Positions 12,987 to 20,417 of a stretch of DNA of 20,417 bases are shown here, one piece after another; the first letter of the stretch is position 1, and each line of letters starts with the position of its first letter. Both the position numbers and the translations under genes were made by a program. The stretch lies in contig NZ_JBEPWZ010000031.1 of the NCBI RefSeq assembly GCF_041642155.1, positions 1-20,417 on the forward strand. The letters run 5' to 3'. The notes under the pieces are model-generated. The model did no database searches, had not been told where the DNA came from, and saw only the letters and a program-made list of their open reading frames with translations. Source of the DNA: Fodinibius sp041642155. Lineage in GTDB: Bacteria; Bacteroidota; Rhodothermia; Balneolales; Balneolaceae.

Positions 12987-15443
12987 ATGGCACCTACGGA
13001 AACGAAGAAAGAAAGCAGAACGCAATCGAACGGTTTTACTACTGCTAATTTGACTGATGTGGAAAAACAGGAAATCCTGGCGGATTACAAATTAGCCGTA
13101 GTAAGTCGTGAAGCTTCGTATATAGGGCGCAAAGAAACGCTGACCGGTAAGGCTAAGTTCGGGATCTTCGGGGATGGCAAGGAATTACCTCAAATTGCAA
13201 TGGCGAAATATTTTAAGGATGGAGATTTTCGGTCCGGCTACTATCGCGACCAGACGTTTATGATGGCTATCGGCCAGGTTACGGTACAGCAGTTTTTTGC
13301 CCAGCTTTATGCGCATGCCAATACCAAGGCTGATCCTCATACCGGGGGACGCCAGATGAATGCCCATTTCAGTACGAGAAGCCTTAATGAGGATGGAAGC
13401 TGGAAGGACCTGACCCGTATGAAAAACTCCTCGCCCGATATTTCTCCCACGGCGGGACAGATGGCACGTTTGTTGGGACTGGCACAGGCCTCCAAAGTAT
13501 ATCGTAATCACGAAACCCTGCTTGACCTGGAACAATTCCGGAAATTTTCTAACGGGGGAAAGGAGATCGGGTGGGGAACCATCGGCGATGCGAGTACGTC
13601 GGAAGGAATCTTCTGGGAAACCATAAATGCTGCCGGTGTGCTGCAGGTGCCGATGGTTGTTTCGGTCTGGGATGACGGCTACGGCATATCGGTGCCGCGG
13701 GAATACCAGACGACCAAGGAAAGCATCTCGAAAGTGCTTTCCGGTTTTCAGCGGACGGAAGAGGAAGAGGGGTTGGAAATACTTACGGTCAAGGCGTGGA
13801 ACTACCAGGCTTTGCTGAATACGTACAGGAAGGCCGCCGATATTGCACGGCAAGAGCATGTGCCGGTACTGGTTCATGTGAAAGAAGTTACCCAGCCGCA
13901 GGGACACTCAACCTCGGGGTCCCATGAGCGATATAAGCCTGATGAACGCCTGCAGTGGGAGGAAGAGCACTGCTGTATCCGTAAAATGCGCAAATGGCTG
14001 CTGGATCAGGAAATTGCCTCCGAGGAAGCGTTAATACAGCTTGAAAAGGATGCCCGGGAGGAGGCCGAAGAAGCTAAAAATGCGGCGAGGGAAGCCTATA
14101 TCGCCGAGTTAGAGGAAGATCTCAATACGGTAAGAGGACTGCTGGACGATATTATTGAGCAGAGCAGCCACAAGACAAAATTAAAATATCTTAAAAGGCA
14201 GCTGGAGATACCGAAGGTACCCCTTCGAAAGCATGGTTTCTCTGCCGTTCGCAGGGCATGCAAAATTACCCGCGACGAGCAGCTTCCGGTAAAAGAGAAG
14301 CTCTATGAATGGCTTGACGCCCAATTTGAGATCAATAAAAACCGTTACGGCTCTCACTTGTACAGCGAGAACAAACAGTCTCCGTTGCATGTTGAAGAAG
14401 TTAAACCAACATATCCCGCTGATGTTAAACGGGTGGATGGGCGCATTGTGCTGCGGGATAATTTTGAAAAAATCTTAGAAAAATATCCTGAAACGCTGGT
14501 CTTCGGGGAAGATACGGGCAAGCTTGGGGATGTAAATAAGGGACTTGAAAATTTACAGAAGAAGTTTGGCGAACTTCGGGTACAGGATACCGGAATCCGT
14601 GAAGCCACCATTTTGGGGCAGGGAATCGGTATGGCTCTGCGCGGGCTGCGTCCCATTGCCGAAATCCAGTACCTGGATTATATCCTCTACTGTTTTCAGG
14701 GGTTAAGTGATGATTTGGCAACGGTACGCTACCGGAGTGCGGGGGGACAAAAGGCCCCGCTTATTGTGCGTACGCGGGGGCACCGGCTTGAAGGAATATG
14801 GCATACGGGCTCGCCTATGGGTATGATCCTCAACGGTCTACGGGGCCTTCATCTGTGTGTGCCGCGGAACATGACCGAGGCCGCAGGCATGTATAACACC
14901 CTGCTGCAGGGCGATGATCCCGCACTGGTTATTGAACCGTTGAACGCCTACCGCCTCAAAGAAAAGCTGCCAGATAATTTAGGCGAGTTTACCGTAGCGC
15001 TGGGTATGCCAAGCGTTGTTTCCGAGGGAACGGATATTACCGTGGTCTCATACGGCTCAACCTTCAACATCTGCCAGTCGGTATTGCCAAAGTTTAAAGA
15101 GGTGGGCATTTCTGTTGAGCTGATTGATGTTCGGACCCTATTGCCGTTCGACCGGGAACATAAGATTGTAGAGTCGCTCCAGAAGACAAACCGTATCCTT
15201 TTTGTGGATGAGGATGTACCGGGCGGGGCATCTGCTTTTATGATGAATAAGGTGATACAAGAGCAGAAAGGATATTTTTATCTTGATTCCGAGCCGCAGT
15301 GCCTGACCGCCGAAGAACATCGCGGGGCCTATGGATCAGATGGGGACTATTTCTCCAAGCCGAATAAAGAGGATATTTTTGAAACCGTATATGCCATCAT
15401 GAGTGAGGCTAACCCGTCGAAATATCCCCCGATCTACGAGTAA
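12987..15443 (+). CDS. Fused alpha-beta E1 component of a 2-oxoacid dehydrogenase complex
   Basis: This thiamine-diphosphate enzyme decarboxylates a 2-oxoacid and passes the acyl group to lipoyl-E2, most likely for branched-chain 2-oxoacids. The alpha half (about 25-460) has SGYYRDQ (83-89) and the ThDP/Mg motif GDASTSEG (200-207). It also has GYGIS (231-235) and the loop GHSTSGSHERYK (306-317), which resembles the regulatory phosphorylation loop of branched-chain E1. Residues about 345-400 are an acidic, Ala/Glu-rich coiled-coil-like linker. The beta half (about 480-818) has catalytic Glu508 in VFGEDTG and the transketolase core RVQDTGIREATILGQGIGMA. Separate E1 alpha and beta chains are usual elsewhere, but one-chain fusions of about 800 residues are common in Bacteroidota. 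E2 and E3 are not in the window. A probable terminator lies about 110 nt past the stop. Confidence 0.9.
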   Translation: MAPTETKKESRTQSNGFTTANLTDVEKQEILADYKLAVVSREASYIGRKETLTGKAKFGIFGDGKELPQIAMAKYFKDGDFRSGYYRDQTFMMAIGQVTVQQFFAQLYAHANTKADPHTGGRQMNAHFSTRSLNEDGSWKDLTRMKNSSPDISPTAGQMARLLGLAQASKVYRNHETLLDLEQFRKFSNGGKEIGWGTIGDASTSEGIFWETINAAGVLQVPMVVSVWDDGYGISVPREYQTTKESISKVLSGFQRTEEEEGLEILTVKAWNYQALLNTYRKAADIARQEHVPVLVHVKEVTQPQGHSTSGSHERYKPDERLQWEEEHCCIRKMRKWLLDQEIASEEALIQLEKDAREEAEEAKNAAREAYIAELEEDLNTVRGLLDDIIEQSSHKTKLKYLKRQLEIPKVPLRKHGFSAVRRACKITRDEQLPVKEKLYEWLDAQFEINKNRYGSHLYSENKQSPLHVEEVKPTYPADVKRVDGRIVLRDNFEKILEKYPETLVFGEDTGKLGDVNKGLENLQKKFGELRVQDTGIREATILGQGIGMALRGLRPIAEIQYLDYILYCFQGLSDDLATVRYRSAGGQKAPLIVRTRGHRLEGIWHTGSPMGMILNGLRGLHLCVPRNMTEAAGMYNTLLQGDDPALVIEPLNAYRLKEKLPDNLGEFTVALGMPSVVSEGTDITVVSYGSTFNICQSVLPKFKEVGISVELIDVRTLLPFDREHKIVESLQKTNRILFVDEDVPGGASAFMMNKVIQEQKGYFYLDSEPQCLTAEEHRGAYGSDGDYFSKPNKEDIFETVYAIMSEANPSKYPPIYE

Positions 15444-15551
15444 TAAGTCTCTGGGATGGGTAATAAGGAATAGCTTTATCTCAGAACTGAAAAGCCTTTC
15501 GAAAGGGGAGACAAAGAAATGCAAAGAGGAGCCGAATCCCAGCCCGTATTT

Positions 15552-15587
15552 TTAGGTGAGAATATCGGATTTCGCCTAATTTTATTT
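15552..15587 (+). terminator. Intrinsic terminator after the E1 gene
   Basis: TTAGGTGA (15552-15559) pairs with TCGCCTAA (15572-15579), allowing one G-T wobble, around a 12-nt loop. It is followed directly by TTTTATTT (15580-15587) on the plus strand. It lies about 110 nt after the E1 stop and before the convergent heme O synthase gene. The minus-strand read lacks a comparable T-tract. Confidence 0.5.
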
Positions 15588-15668
15588 GGTGTCTGCTTCA
15601 GTCGGCGCCACGTTATAATACAGTCCCGGCCGCTGATTCCATGGTAATCCGGAAAGCAGGCTCAAAAA

Positions 15669-16574
15669 CTATAGCAACAGCAGGTCCAGAATGACGAAAG
15701 CCCAGATGGCGGGGAGATAGCCGAAGGACGCAAACATTAATTTCCTGGCCGACGCCTTATTACGATCCCGGGCAAAGATAAGTCCGTAGTACAGAAAAAC
15801 GACCGAGCTGACAAGTGATCCCGCAAGGTAGAGCCAGCTGTTCATGTCCACATAGTACAGGCCGTAACAAACCGGGATCAGCGCAAGGAGGCACGGGAGA
15901 ATCAGTGCAAGGGTTTTATATCCCCCCGGATCATTCCGGGGAAGCATCTGAAAGCCGGCGTTGGTATAATCATCCTTGCAGACCCAGGCAATAGCCATCA
16001 CATGCGGCACTTGCCATAAAAAGACAATGCCAAATAAAATCCACATGGCCGTGCTGCCGAGATGTCCCGTTGCGGCGGCCCAGCCGCCAACGGGGGGGAG
16101 GGCCCCGGGGATGGCACCGATGAACACGTTGATAACGGACACGCGTTTCATAGGCGTATAAATGCCAAGATAGATGAGTGTGGTCAGCAGGGATACGAGT
16201 CCCGCCACATAATTAACCACAGCAAGCAGGTAAATGAGTCCCGCTACCATTAAACCCAGAGAAAATACAACACTTTGTTGTGGCGTAATCTTGCTGGAGG
16301 GGACGGGTCGCTTTTGGGTGCGTTTCATTTTTCTGTCGAGCCGCCACTCCAGGAACTGGTTGTGTGCGGCCGTACCAGAGGCGATGAGCCAGGTACCGAA
16401 GGCGGCATGAAGCAGGAGCTGATAGTCGACCTCACTTCCGGAGCCCAGGATAAAGCCGATGAGCATGCTGGCCAGGACTGTCAGCGTAATCCCGGGCTTG
16501 GTCAGTTCATAATAGGCCGAAATCTTCTTTGTGTTAATAAACTTTGAAAGCGTAAAATCTGTGCTTAAATTCAT
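15669..16574 (-). CDS. ctaB: Protoheme IX farnesyltransferase (heme O synthase)
   Basis: This UbiA-family membrane enzyme attaches a farnesyl group to heme b to make heme O, the precursor of heme A in cytochrome oxidase. The 301 residues start with the conserved YYELTKPGITLTVL (21-34). The prenyl-diphosphate/Mg motif is HNQFLEWRLDRKMKRT (71-86), with N72, E76, D80, R85 and T86. A second family signature, GIYTPMKRVSVINVFIGAIP, is also present. Multiple hydrophobic segments fit the usual eight or nine helices. It is divergent from heme A synthase, 97 bp away around an inverted repeat, so the two consecutive steps are probably controlled together. It is also called CyoE or COX10. Confidence 0.94.
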   Translation of the reverse strand: MNLSTDFTLSKFINTKKISAYYELTKPGITLTVLASMLIGFILGSGSEVDYQLLLHAAFGTWLIASGTAAHNQFLEWRLDRKMKRTQKRPVPSSKITPQQSVVFSLGLMVAGLIYLLAVVNYVAGLVSLLTTLIYLGIYTPMKRVSVINVFIGAIPGALPPVGGWAAATGHLGSTAMWILFGIVFLWQVPHVMAIAWVCKDDYTNAGFQMLPRNDPGGYKTLALILPCLLALIPVCYGLYYVDMNSWLYLAGSLVSSVVFLYYGLIFARDRNKASARKLMFASFGYLPAIWAFVILDLLLL

Positions 16575-16603
16575 GCCTCATCTGTAATTTTAATAGGCCG
16601 TAA

Positions 16604-16632
16604 GGTACCAATTTTTAATTAAAAGTGGTACC
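16604..16632. promoter_or_regulatory. 29-bp imperfect palindrome between ctaB and ctaA
   Basis: GGTACCA (16604-16610) and TGGTACC (16626-16632) are perfect reverse complements. Inside them, after one mismatch, TTTT (16612-16615) pairs with AAAA (16621-16624), leaving the loop TAATT. The dyad sits in the 97-bp divergent intergenic region, 30 bp from the ctaB start and 39 bp from the ctaA start. No T-tract follows in either direction, so a shared operator is more likely than a terminator. Confidence 0.45.
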
Positions 16633-16671
16633 CCCCGGAAAAGAATAGCGTTGGTCGTTTTGCAGGATTAT

Positions 16672-17610
16672 ATGAAGCTCAATAGGTATCAAAAGGTCGC
16701 GCTGACAACTGTCGGGGCGACGATATTTCTGATATTTGTCGGGGGACTTGTTCGGGCTTCGGGGGCGGGACTTGGTTGTCCCGACTGGCCCAGGTGTTTC
16801 GGCATGTGGATCCCGCCCACGGCTGTGGCTGATCTCCCCGCCCGGTTTGATGCCACCCAGTTTAATGTGTTGAAAACCTGGACTGAGTATATCAACCGCC
16901 TGATCGGGGTTATCATCGGGATGCTTATTATCGTCACTTTTGTACTTTCGGTCCCTTACCGCAAAAAAGAGCCGGCTGTATTTTATAGTTCCGGCGCTGC
17001 TTTGGTACTGGTTCTGATTCAGGGATGGCTCGGGGGACAGGTGGTTATTACGGGACTCAGTGAATGGCTGATTACACTGCACATGCTGCTGGCCATGATC
17101 ATTATGATGACTCTCATCTACGCCGTGTTCAAGGCTTCGGAAAAACAACTTGAGCTGGAGCTTCCGCTCAAAACCCGGCGCTGGCTTCTGGGAAGCGGCT
17201 TATTGCTGTTAATCATCACCTTTGTTCAGCTGAGCATAGGCACGCAAGTACGCGAAGTGATCGATCTGCTGAAAAATATGGACAGTCCCCCCGCCCGGAA
17301 TCTGTGGATTTCAAAAGTGGGATCCGTCGATGAGCTGCACCGGTCTTTTTCATGGGTTGTTCTTTTATCCGGGGGAATCCTTTTCTATATTTCGCGGTGG
17401 CGTACTGAGAATCCCCTGTTGAGCAAGCTCGGCAGCTGGATTTTAGGAATCATACTCCTGCAGATTGCAACCGGGGTTGGACTCTATTACCTGGGTATCC
17501 CCCCGGTTTATCAGGTGGTACACCTGGTGGGCGTAGCCATCCTTATCGCGCTGGAGTTTATACTGTTACTTGTGGTGAACAGGGCGGGAGAACAATCCTC
17601 TTCTGAATAG
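16672..17610 (+). CDS. ctaA: Heme A synthase (COX15/CtaA family)
   Basis: This membrane enzyme oxidises the C8 methyl of heme O to a formyl group, giving heme A. The ATG at 16672 (MKLNRYQKVALTT) is preferred over a TTG seven codons earlier, giving 312 residues. Features are the first helix ending in GGLVRASGAGLGCPDWPRC with the cysteine pair C36/C42, then W70-E72 and further helices. Histidines H137 (LHMLLA), H223 (DELHRSFSW) and H284 (VVHLVGVA) fit the heme ligands. The position corresponding to the first conserved His in the Bacillus enzyme is Asn75 (TEYINRL), while the catalytic-site Glu72 is kept. About eight membrane segments are expected. It is divergent from heme O synthase. Confidence 0.93.
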   Translation: MKLNRYQKVALTTVGATIFLIFVGGLVRASGAGLGCPDWPRCFGMWIPPTAVADLPARFDATQFNVLKTWTEYINRLIGVIIGMLIIVTFVLSVPYRKKEPAVFYSSGAALVLVLIQGWLGGQVVITGLSEWLITLHMLLAMIIMMTLIYAVFKASEKQLELELPLKTRRWLLGSGLLLLIITFVQLSIGTQVREVIDLLKNMDSPPARNLWISKVGSVDELHRSFSWVVLLSGGILFYISRWRTENPLLSKLGSWILGIILLQIATGVGLYYLGIPPVYQVVHLVGVAILIALEFILLLVVNRAGEQSSSE

Positions 17611-17767
17611 TTCTTCTGATGAAAATCCCCGCCATGTGGAATCCAATTATCCTCACATGTTTTAGCATATCTATCCATATGAACATTTGTAAAATTCGAC
17701 CACATCGTTTCAGGCACGGGCGACAGGCTCCCATCCAGCCCTTTAAAAAAGCTCTATACATTGTTTC

Positions 17768-17800
17768 CACCTTCACCTTCACCCTTCACCCTTCGTCCTT
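17768..17800. repeat. Short tandem repeat spanning the nitrilase stop codon
   Basis: On the plus strand the units are CACCTT, CACCTT, CACCCTT, CACCCTT and CGTCCTT; on the minus strand they read AAGGACG, AAGGGTG, AAGGGTG, AAGGTG, AAGGTG. The array covers the last codons and the TGA (17786-17788) of the nitrilase gene. Gain or loss of a 7-bp unit would shift the C-terminal reading frame. Confidence 0.6.
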
Positions 17801-18727
17801 CATCCAGGCGGGCTTTGTCTCGGGATTATGATCCCGGCCGATGATGTCCCTGTACAATTCAGGCCTTCGGGCGTTTCGATATCTCCGGCCTCCAGCAAGC
17901 TTCAGCTTCTCCCTTGTGATTCTTGCAACCGTGATTTCGTCGTCAAACGACTTTACCTCGGAGAGCAGTTCCCCGTAGGGGTCCAGGATCATGGAATTGC
18001 CGTTTTTGAGCTGATCTCCATCATATCCTATGGGATTCGTGAACGCGTAATAGACACCGTTGTCGTACGCTCTGGCCGGCAGCCATCTCATCAGCCATCG
18101 CCGGCCCTTGGGACCGTCAAACTCAAGTCGCAGCGATACCGGGTCGTCCTTCCTGTTTTGCCAGAGTTCGTCATCAACATAATCTCTACCCGGCATGCTG
18201 GATGGTGTGCAGCCCGTTACATGGGGAGCAAAAATAAGCTCCGCGCCTAACAGCGAAGTGGCTCTGACATTTTCAATAATATTGTTATCATAGCAAATCA
18301 GGATCCCGCACTTCCATCCCATCAGATCGAATACCACGTATTCATTCCCGGGGGAGAGGTGTCCGTTAATAAAGGGATGCAGTTTTCTGAATTTTGCAAG
18401 CAGCTGGTTTCCGGATACCGCAATATAGGTGTTATACAGTTTGTCGCCTTCTTTTTCTATCAATCCGGCAAGAACAGGAATATCATGGCGGGACGAAATC
18501 CGCATTAATTCCTGCGTGCTGTGTCCCCCGGGAACAACTTCAGCCAGTTCGGTAAGTTCGTCCAGGCTGAGATCTTTGGTAAAGGTATAGGCGGTGACGG
18601 ACATTTCGTGGAAGCTAATCAAATCGGCTTCCTGCTCTTTGGCTTTTTGGGTGAGTGCTTCGATCACGGAGAGGTTATAGGGTTTATCTCCGTCTCTGGG
18701 CTCGAACTGGGCAACTGCTATATTCAT
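17786..18727 (-). CDS. Carbon-nitrogen hydrolase (nitrilase superfamily amidohydrolase)
   Basis: Nitrilase-superfamily enzymes hydrolyse or transfer the acyl group of amides, nitriles or carbamoyl compounds through a Glu-Lys-Cys triad. All three residues are present: E41 (SFHEMSVTAY), K115 (KFRKLHPF) and C145 (GILICYDNN). The 313-residue length fits a single-domain cytoplasmic member with no signal peptide. The insertion between about residues 170 and 210 and the RYRNARRPELY segment near the end do not identify a known subfamily for me. Candidates include N-carbamoyl hydrolases and beta-ureidopropionase-like amidases. It is on the same strand as, and 315 bp downstream of, the methyltransferase/ATP-grasp gene, so a shared pathway is possible but unproven. 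A short tandem repeat covers its stop codon. Confidence 0.88.
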   Translation of the reverse strand: MNIAVAQFEPRDGDKPYNLSVIEALTQKAKEQEADLISFHEMSVTAYTFTKDLSLDELTELAEVVPGGHSTQELMRISSRHDIPVLAGLIEKEGDKLYNTYIAVSGNQLLAKFRKLHPFINGHLSPGNEYVVFDLMGWKCGILICYDNNIIENVRATSLLGAELIFAPHVTGCTPSSMPGRDYVDDELWQNRKDDPVSLRLEFDGPKGRRWLMRWLPARAYDNGVYYAFTNPIGYDGDQLKNGNSMILDPYGELLSEVKSFDDEITVARITREKLKLAGGRRYRNARRPELYRDIIGRDHNPETKPAWMKDEG

Positions 18728-19042
18728 GGCAAGTATGGGTATATTATATTAAGGCAAAGGATAAGGTTTGCTCTTGTAAAAGGTCTGTTGCTTTCCGGTA
18801 ACAGGTAACTCTTTGTTGCTCCGAAGCATCCGTTCCTGCAGAAGTTATTTCAGAACTTCTGTAATGGGAAGAGAATAAAAAAAGCAGTCCACAGTTGCAA
18901 AACCCGTAGCTGAGAATACGGCGCCATTCTGTTCGAATTAATCAGCTGTTACCGAAGGGAATATAAGGGGCAAGATAAGGCTCGGTATCCAATTGTTGAC
19001 GCTTAGAGGTAAACTTTAACACTACCTTAGGTTTCTAATCCG
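18728..19042 (-). other. 315-bp intergenic region upstream of the nitrilase gene
   Basis: No gene was seen. An 8-bp perfect hairpin, CAGAAGTT (18839-18846) and AACTTCTG (18854-18861) with a 7-nt loop, lies in the middle without a T-tract on either side. GGTAAC is repeated directly as GGTAACAGGTAAC near 18798-18810. An A/T-rich stretch with a minus-strand TATAAT (18743-18748) lies 16 bp before the nitrilase ATG and could be a -10 element, but I found no good -35 or TAnnTTTG element. Confidence 0.35.
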
Positions 19043-20417
19043 TTACTTCTTCTGCCCGGAATGGCGCAATTCTGCAGCGCTTAGGATGGCCTCCAGCATA
19101 GTGGAATAGTCCCTCCCCCCAATACTGCTCATTTCAGCCATGTGACCGTCCCAGCACCAACCGGGATTGGGATTTACTTCCAGCAGTTTGGGTTCCTGAG
19201 ATCTGTTTAATCGCCAGTCGAACCGGCAATAGTCTTTACAGTCCAAGCGCTGAAATAACTTCAAACTGTGATTAATAAGTTCCCGCTCGACAGGCAAAGA
19301 CAGGTTGGCTTTGACCGACTTTAACTTTTGCATATAGGGAGAATCCGTAAGCCATTTTGCTTCATACCCGCAAATTTTCGGCAGCCCTTCGGGCAGCTCG
19401 GAGTAATCTTCCTCTATGACAGGAAGGATCGTATAGTTGCCCAAATTACCGATAACACCTACGGAAACTTCTGCGCCGGTCAAGAACTCTTCAATAAGGA
19501 CAGGCTTATTATAGCCGAATTGTTCTTTAATTCCGAGGATAGCGTCGGCCAGCTCTTCAATAGTATAAGCAACGTTTTTTTGCGTAATGCCAAAACTGGA
19601 ATCGCCAAAATTCGGTTTGGCGATGACCGGAAAGGGAATATTAAGCTTATACAGATTTTCTTCTGCAGTAATTACGGATGCGTCAGCTACGGGAACTCCG
19701 ATTTCTGTGGCGATGCCTCTGATCAGGGATTTGTCATAACAGTAGGCGAGTGTTTGGGGATTGGAGCCCGTATAGGGAAAATCCATTATTTCTAATAATG
19801 CAGGTACATGCAGTTCTTTTTGTGCATGGTTACCAAATCCCTCATCACACAGGTTGAAGACCAGATCTGTTTTTCCTTTTATCTTCTGAAGGTCAGTAAT
19901 TATCGTATTGTGATTATCGATATAGCTGAATCTGTAGTTTTCAAGTTTATTCAGTGCCTTTTTCAACCTGTCAATGGTTTCAAAATCATCCGTATCAAAT
20001 ATGGCATCGGGTTTGACTGTGTCAGCAAGGTTGGGGTCCCCCATAACTACAACCACATTCCGGGTGCTTTTTTTATTTTTCTTGGGAGCCGATTCCCTGG
20101 TCGCCGTCGCAGTAAGGATAAACCGGTTTGCCATCATCCCCAGGTCCTGATTGCGCATCGAATCAACCTCAATATTTCCGTGAAATTTGATTTCCCGAAA
20201 TCCTACTTTGTCCGTCAGCATTTCAAGTTCCTTTTCGGTGTAGAGCCGTTCCGCATAAAATTGATCGACAATAACCCCTTTATCAGTATGGGTAACGACC
20301 TCTCTTGATATCAGGCGTTCATTGTCAGTAGCCAGAGATCGTTCTCGGCATACAAAATGCTTTTCATCGATCCATTCCCAGCTTCTGGGGCTGAAATTTT
20401 TTCTGAGAAAGGAGCCG
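19043..20417 (-). CDS. SAM-methyltransferase / ATP-grasp (D-Ala-D-Ala-ligase-like) fusion, 5' end outside window
   Basis: The minus-strand frame is open from the window edge (first full codon 20416-20414) to the stop at 19043, about 457 visible residues. The first part, beginning GSFLRKNFSPRSWEWI and ending DLGMMANRFILTA, matches the C-terminal end of class I SAM methyltransferases. A short basic linker follows (about 20056-20110, ESAPKKNKKS). The ATP-grasp domain comes next. Counted from the Met at 20221, it has VFNLCDEGFG (121-130) where Ddl enzymes bind the first substrate, the ATP-binding Lys202 in AKPNFGDSSFG, EEF (244-246), and the metal site D335 (RFDWR) with E348 and N350 (LLEVNPNPG). 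It probably methylates and ligates amino-acid-like substrates, but these are unknown. Starting the gene at 20221 would cut the methyltransferase domain and is wrong. Confidence 0.85.
   Translation of the reverse strand, partial: GSFLRKNFSPRSWEWIDEKHFVCRERSLATDNERLISREVVTHTDKGVIVDQFYAERLYTEKELEMLTDKVGFREIKFHGNIEVDSMRNQDLGMMANRFILTATATRESAPKKNKKSTRNVVVVMGDPNLADTVKPDAIFDTDDFETIDRLKKALNKLENYRFSYIDNHNTIITDLQKIKGKTDLVFNLCDEGFGNHAQKELHVPALLEIMDFPYTGSNPQTLAYCYDKSLIRGIATEIGVPVADASVITAEENLYKLNIPFPVIAKPNFGDSSFGITQKNVAYTIEELADAILGIKEQFGYNKPVLIEEFLTGAEVSVGVIGNLGNYTILPVIEEDYSELPEGLPKICGYEAKWLTDSPYMQKLKSVKANLSLPVERELINHSLKLFQRLDCKDYCRFDWRLNRSQEPKLLEVNPNPGWCWDGHMAEMSSIGGRDYSTMLEAILSAAELRHSGQKK

Noticed and set aside
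13185..13907. 240-codon minus-strand frame
   Set aside because: It is the shadow of the E1 alpha half; its sequence has no recognisable domain.
18901..18950. GTTCGAATTA resembling a tRNA T-loop
   Set aside because: No flanking acceptor, D or anticodon stems could be folded around it.
19043..20221. ATP-grasp gene starting at the ATG at 20221
   Set aside because: The frame stays open to the window edge and the upstream codons encode the matching part of a methyltransferase, so this Met is internal.

Overview
The window (about 20.4 kb, roughly 50% GC) looks like chromosomal DNA from the Bacteroidota/Rhodothermota/Balneolota group. This placement is inferred from three things. Several intergenic regions carry the Bacteroidota-type -7 promoter element TAnnTTTG. 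The 2-oxoacid dehydrogenase E1 is a fused alpha-beta protein, as is common in that group. A serine palmitoyltransferase of the Bacteroides type is present. No rRNA, tRNA, CRISPR array, transposase, integrase or phage gene was seen.

Layout, left to right. (1) The 3' end of radA (+) converges on rpsU (-), with an rpsU terminator hairpin inside the radA stop region. (2) A minus-strand run reads, in transcription order, SDR epimerase/dehydratase (5113-6087), secreted beta-propeller/Ig protein, mutY, a 320-bp AT-richer gap, and a TIGR02757 protein. (3) Divergent from the SDR gene are two GT4 glycosyltransferases (6190-8492). They are followed, from a separate strong promoter, by serine palmitoyltransferase (8587-9831) and a GNAT-fold acyltransferase that starts 3 nt after its stop. 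(4) fumC and the fused E1 alpha-beta gene are single plus-strand units, the latter followed by a probable terminator. (5) Heme O synthase (-) and heme A synthase (+) are divergent around a 29-bp inverted repeat. (6) On the minus strand are a nitrilase-family amidohydrolase and, upstream of it and cut by the window edge, a protein that joins the end of a SAM methyltransferase to a complete D-Ala-D-Ala-ligase-like ATP-grasp domain.

The most interesting part is 5.1-11.0 kb. SPT, a GNAT-like N-acyltransferase, an extended SDR and two GT4 enzymes together match the activities needed for a bacterial (glyco)ceramide: serine plus acyl thioester to 3-ketosphinganine, N-acylation, keto reduction, and addition of one or two sugars. 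Only SPT is assigned firmly by sequence; the other roles are inferred from fold and context. The second point of interest is the methyltransferase/ATP-grasp fusion at the right edge. Remaining genes are housekeeping: DNA repair, ribosome, TCA cycle, branched-chain or 2-oxoacid oxidation, and heme A supply for cytochrome oxidase.
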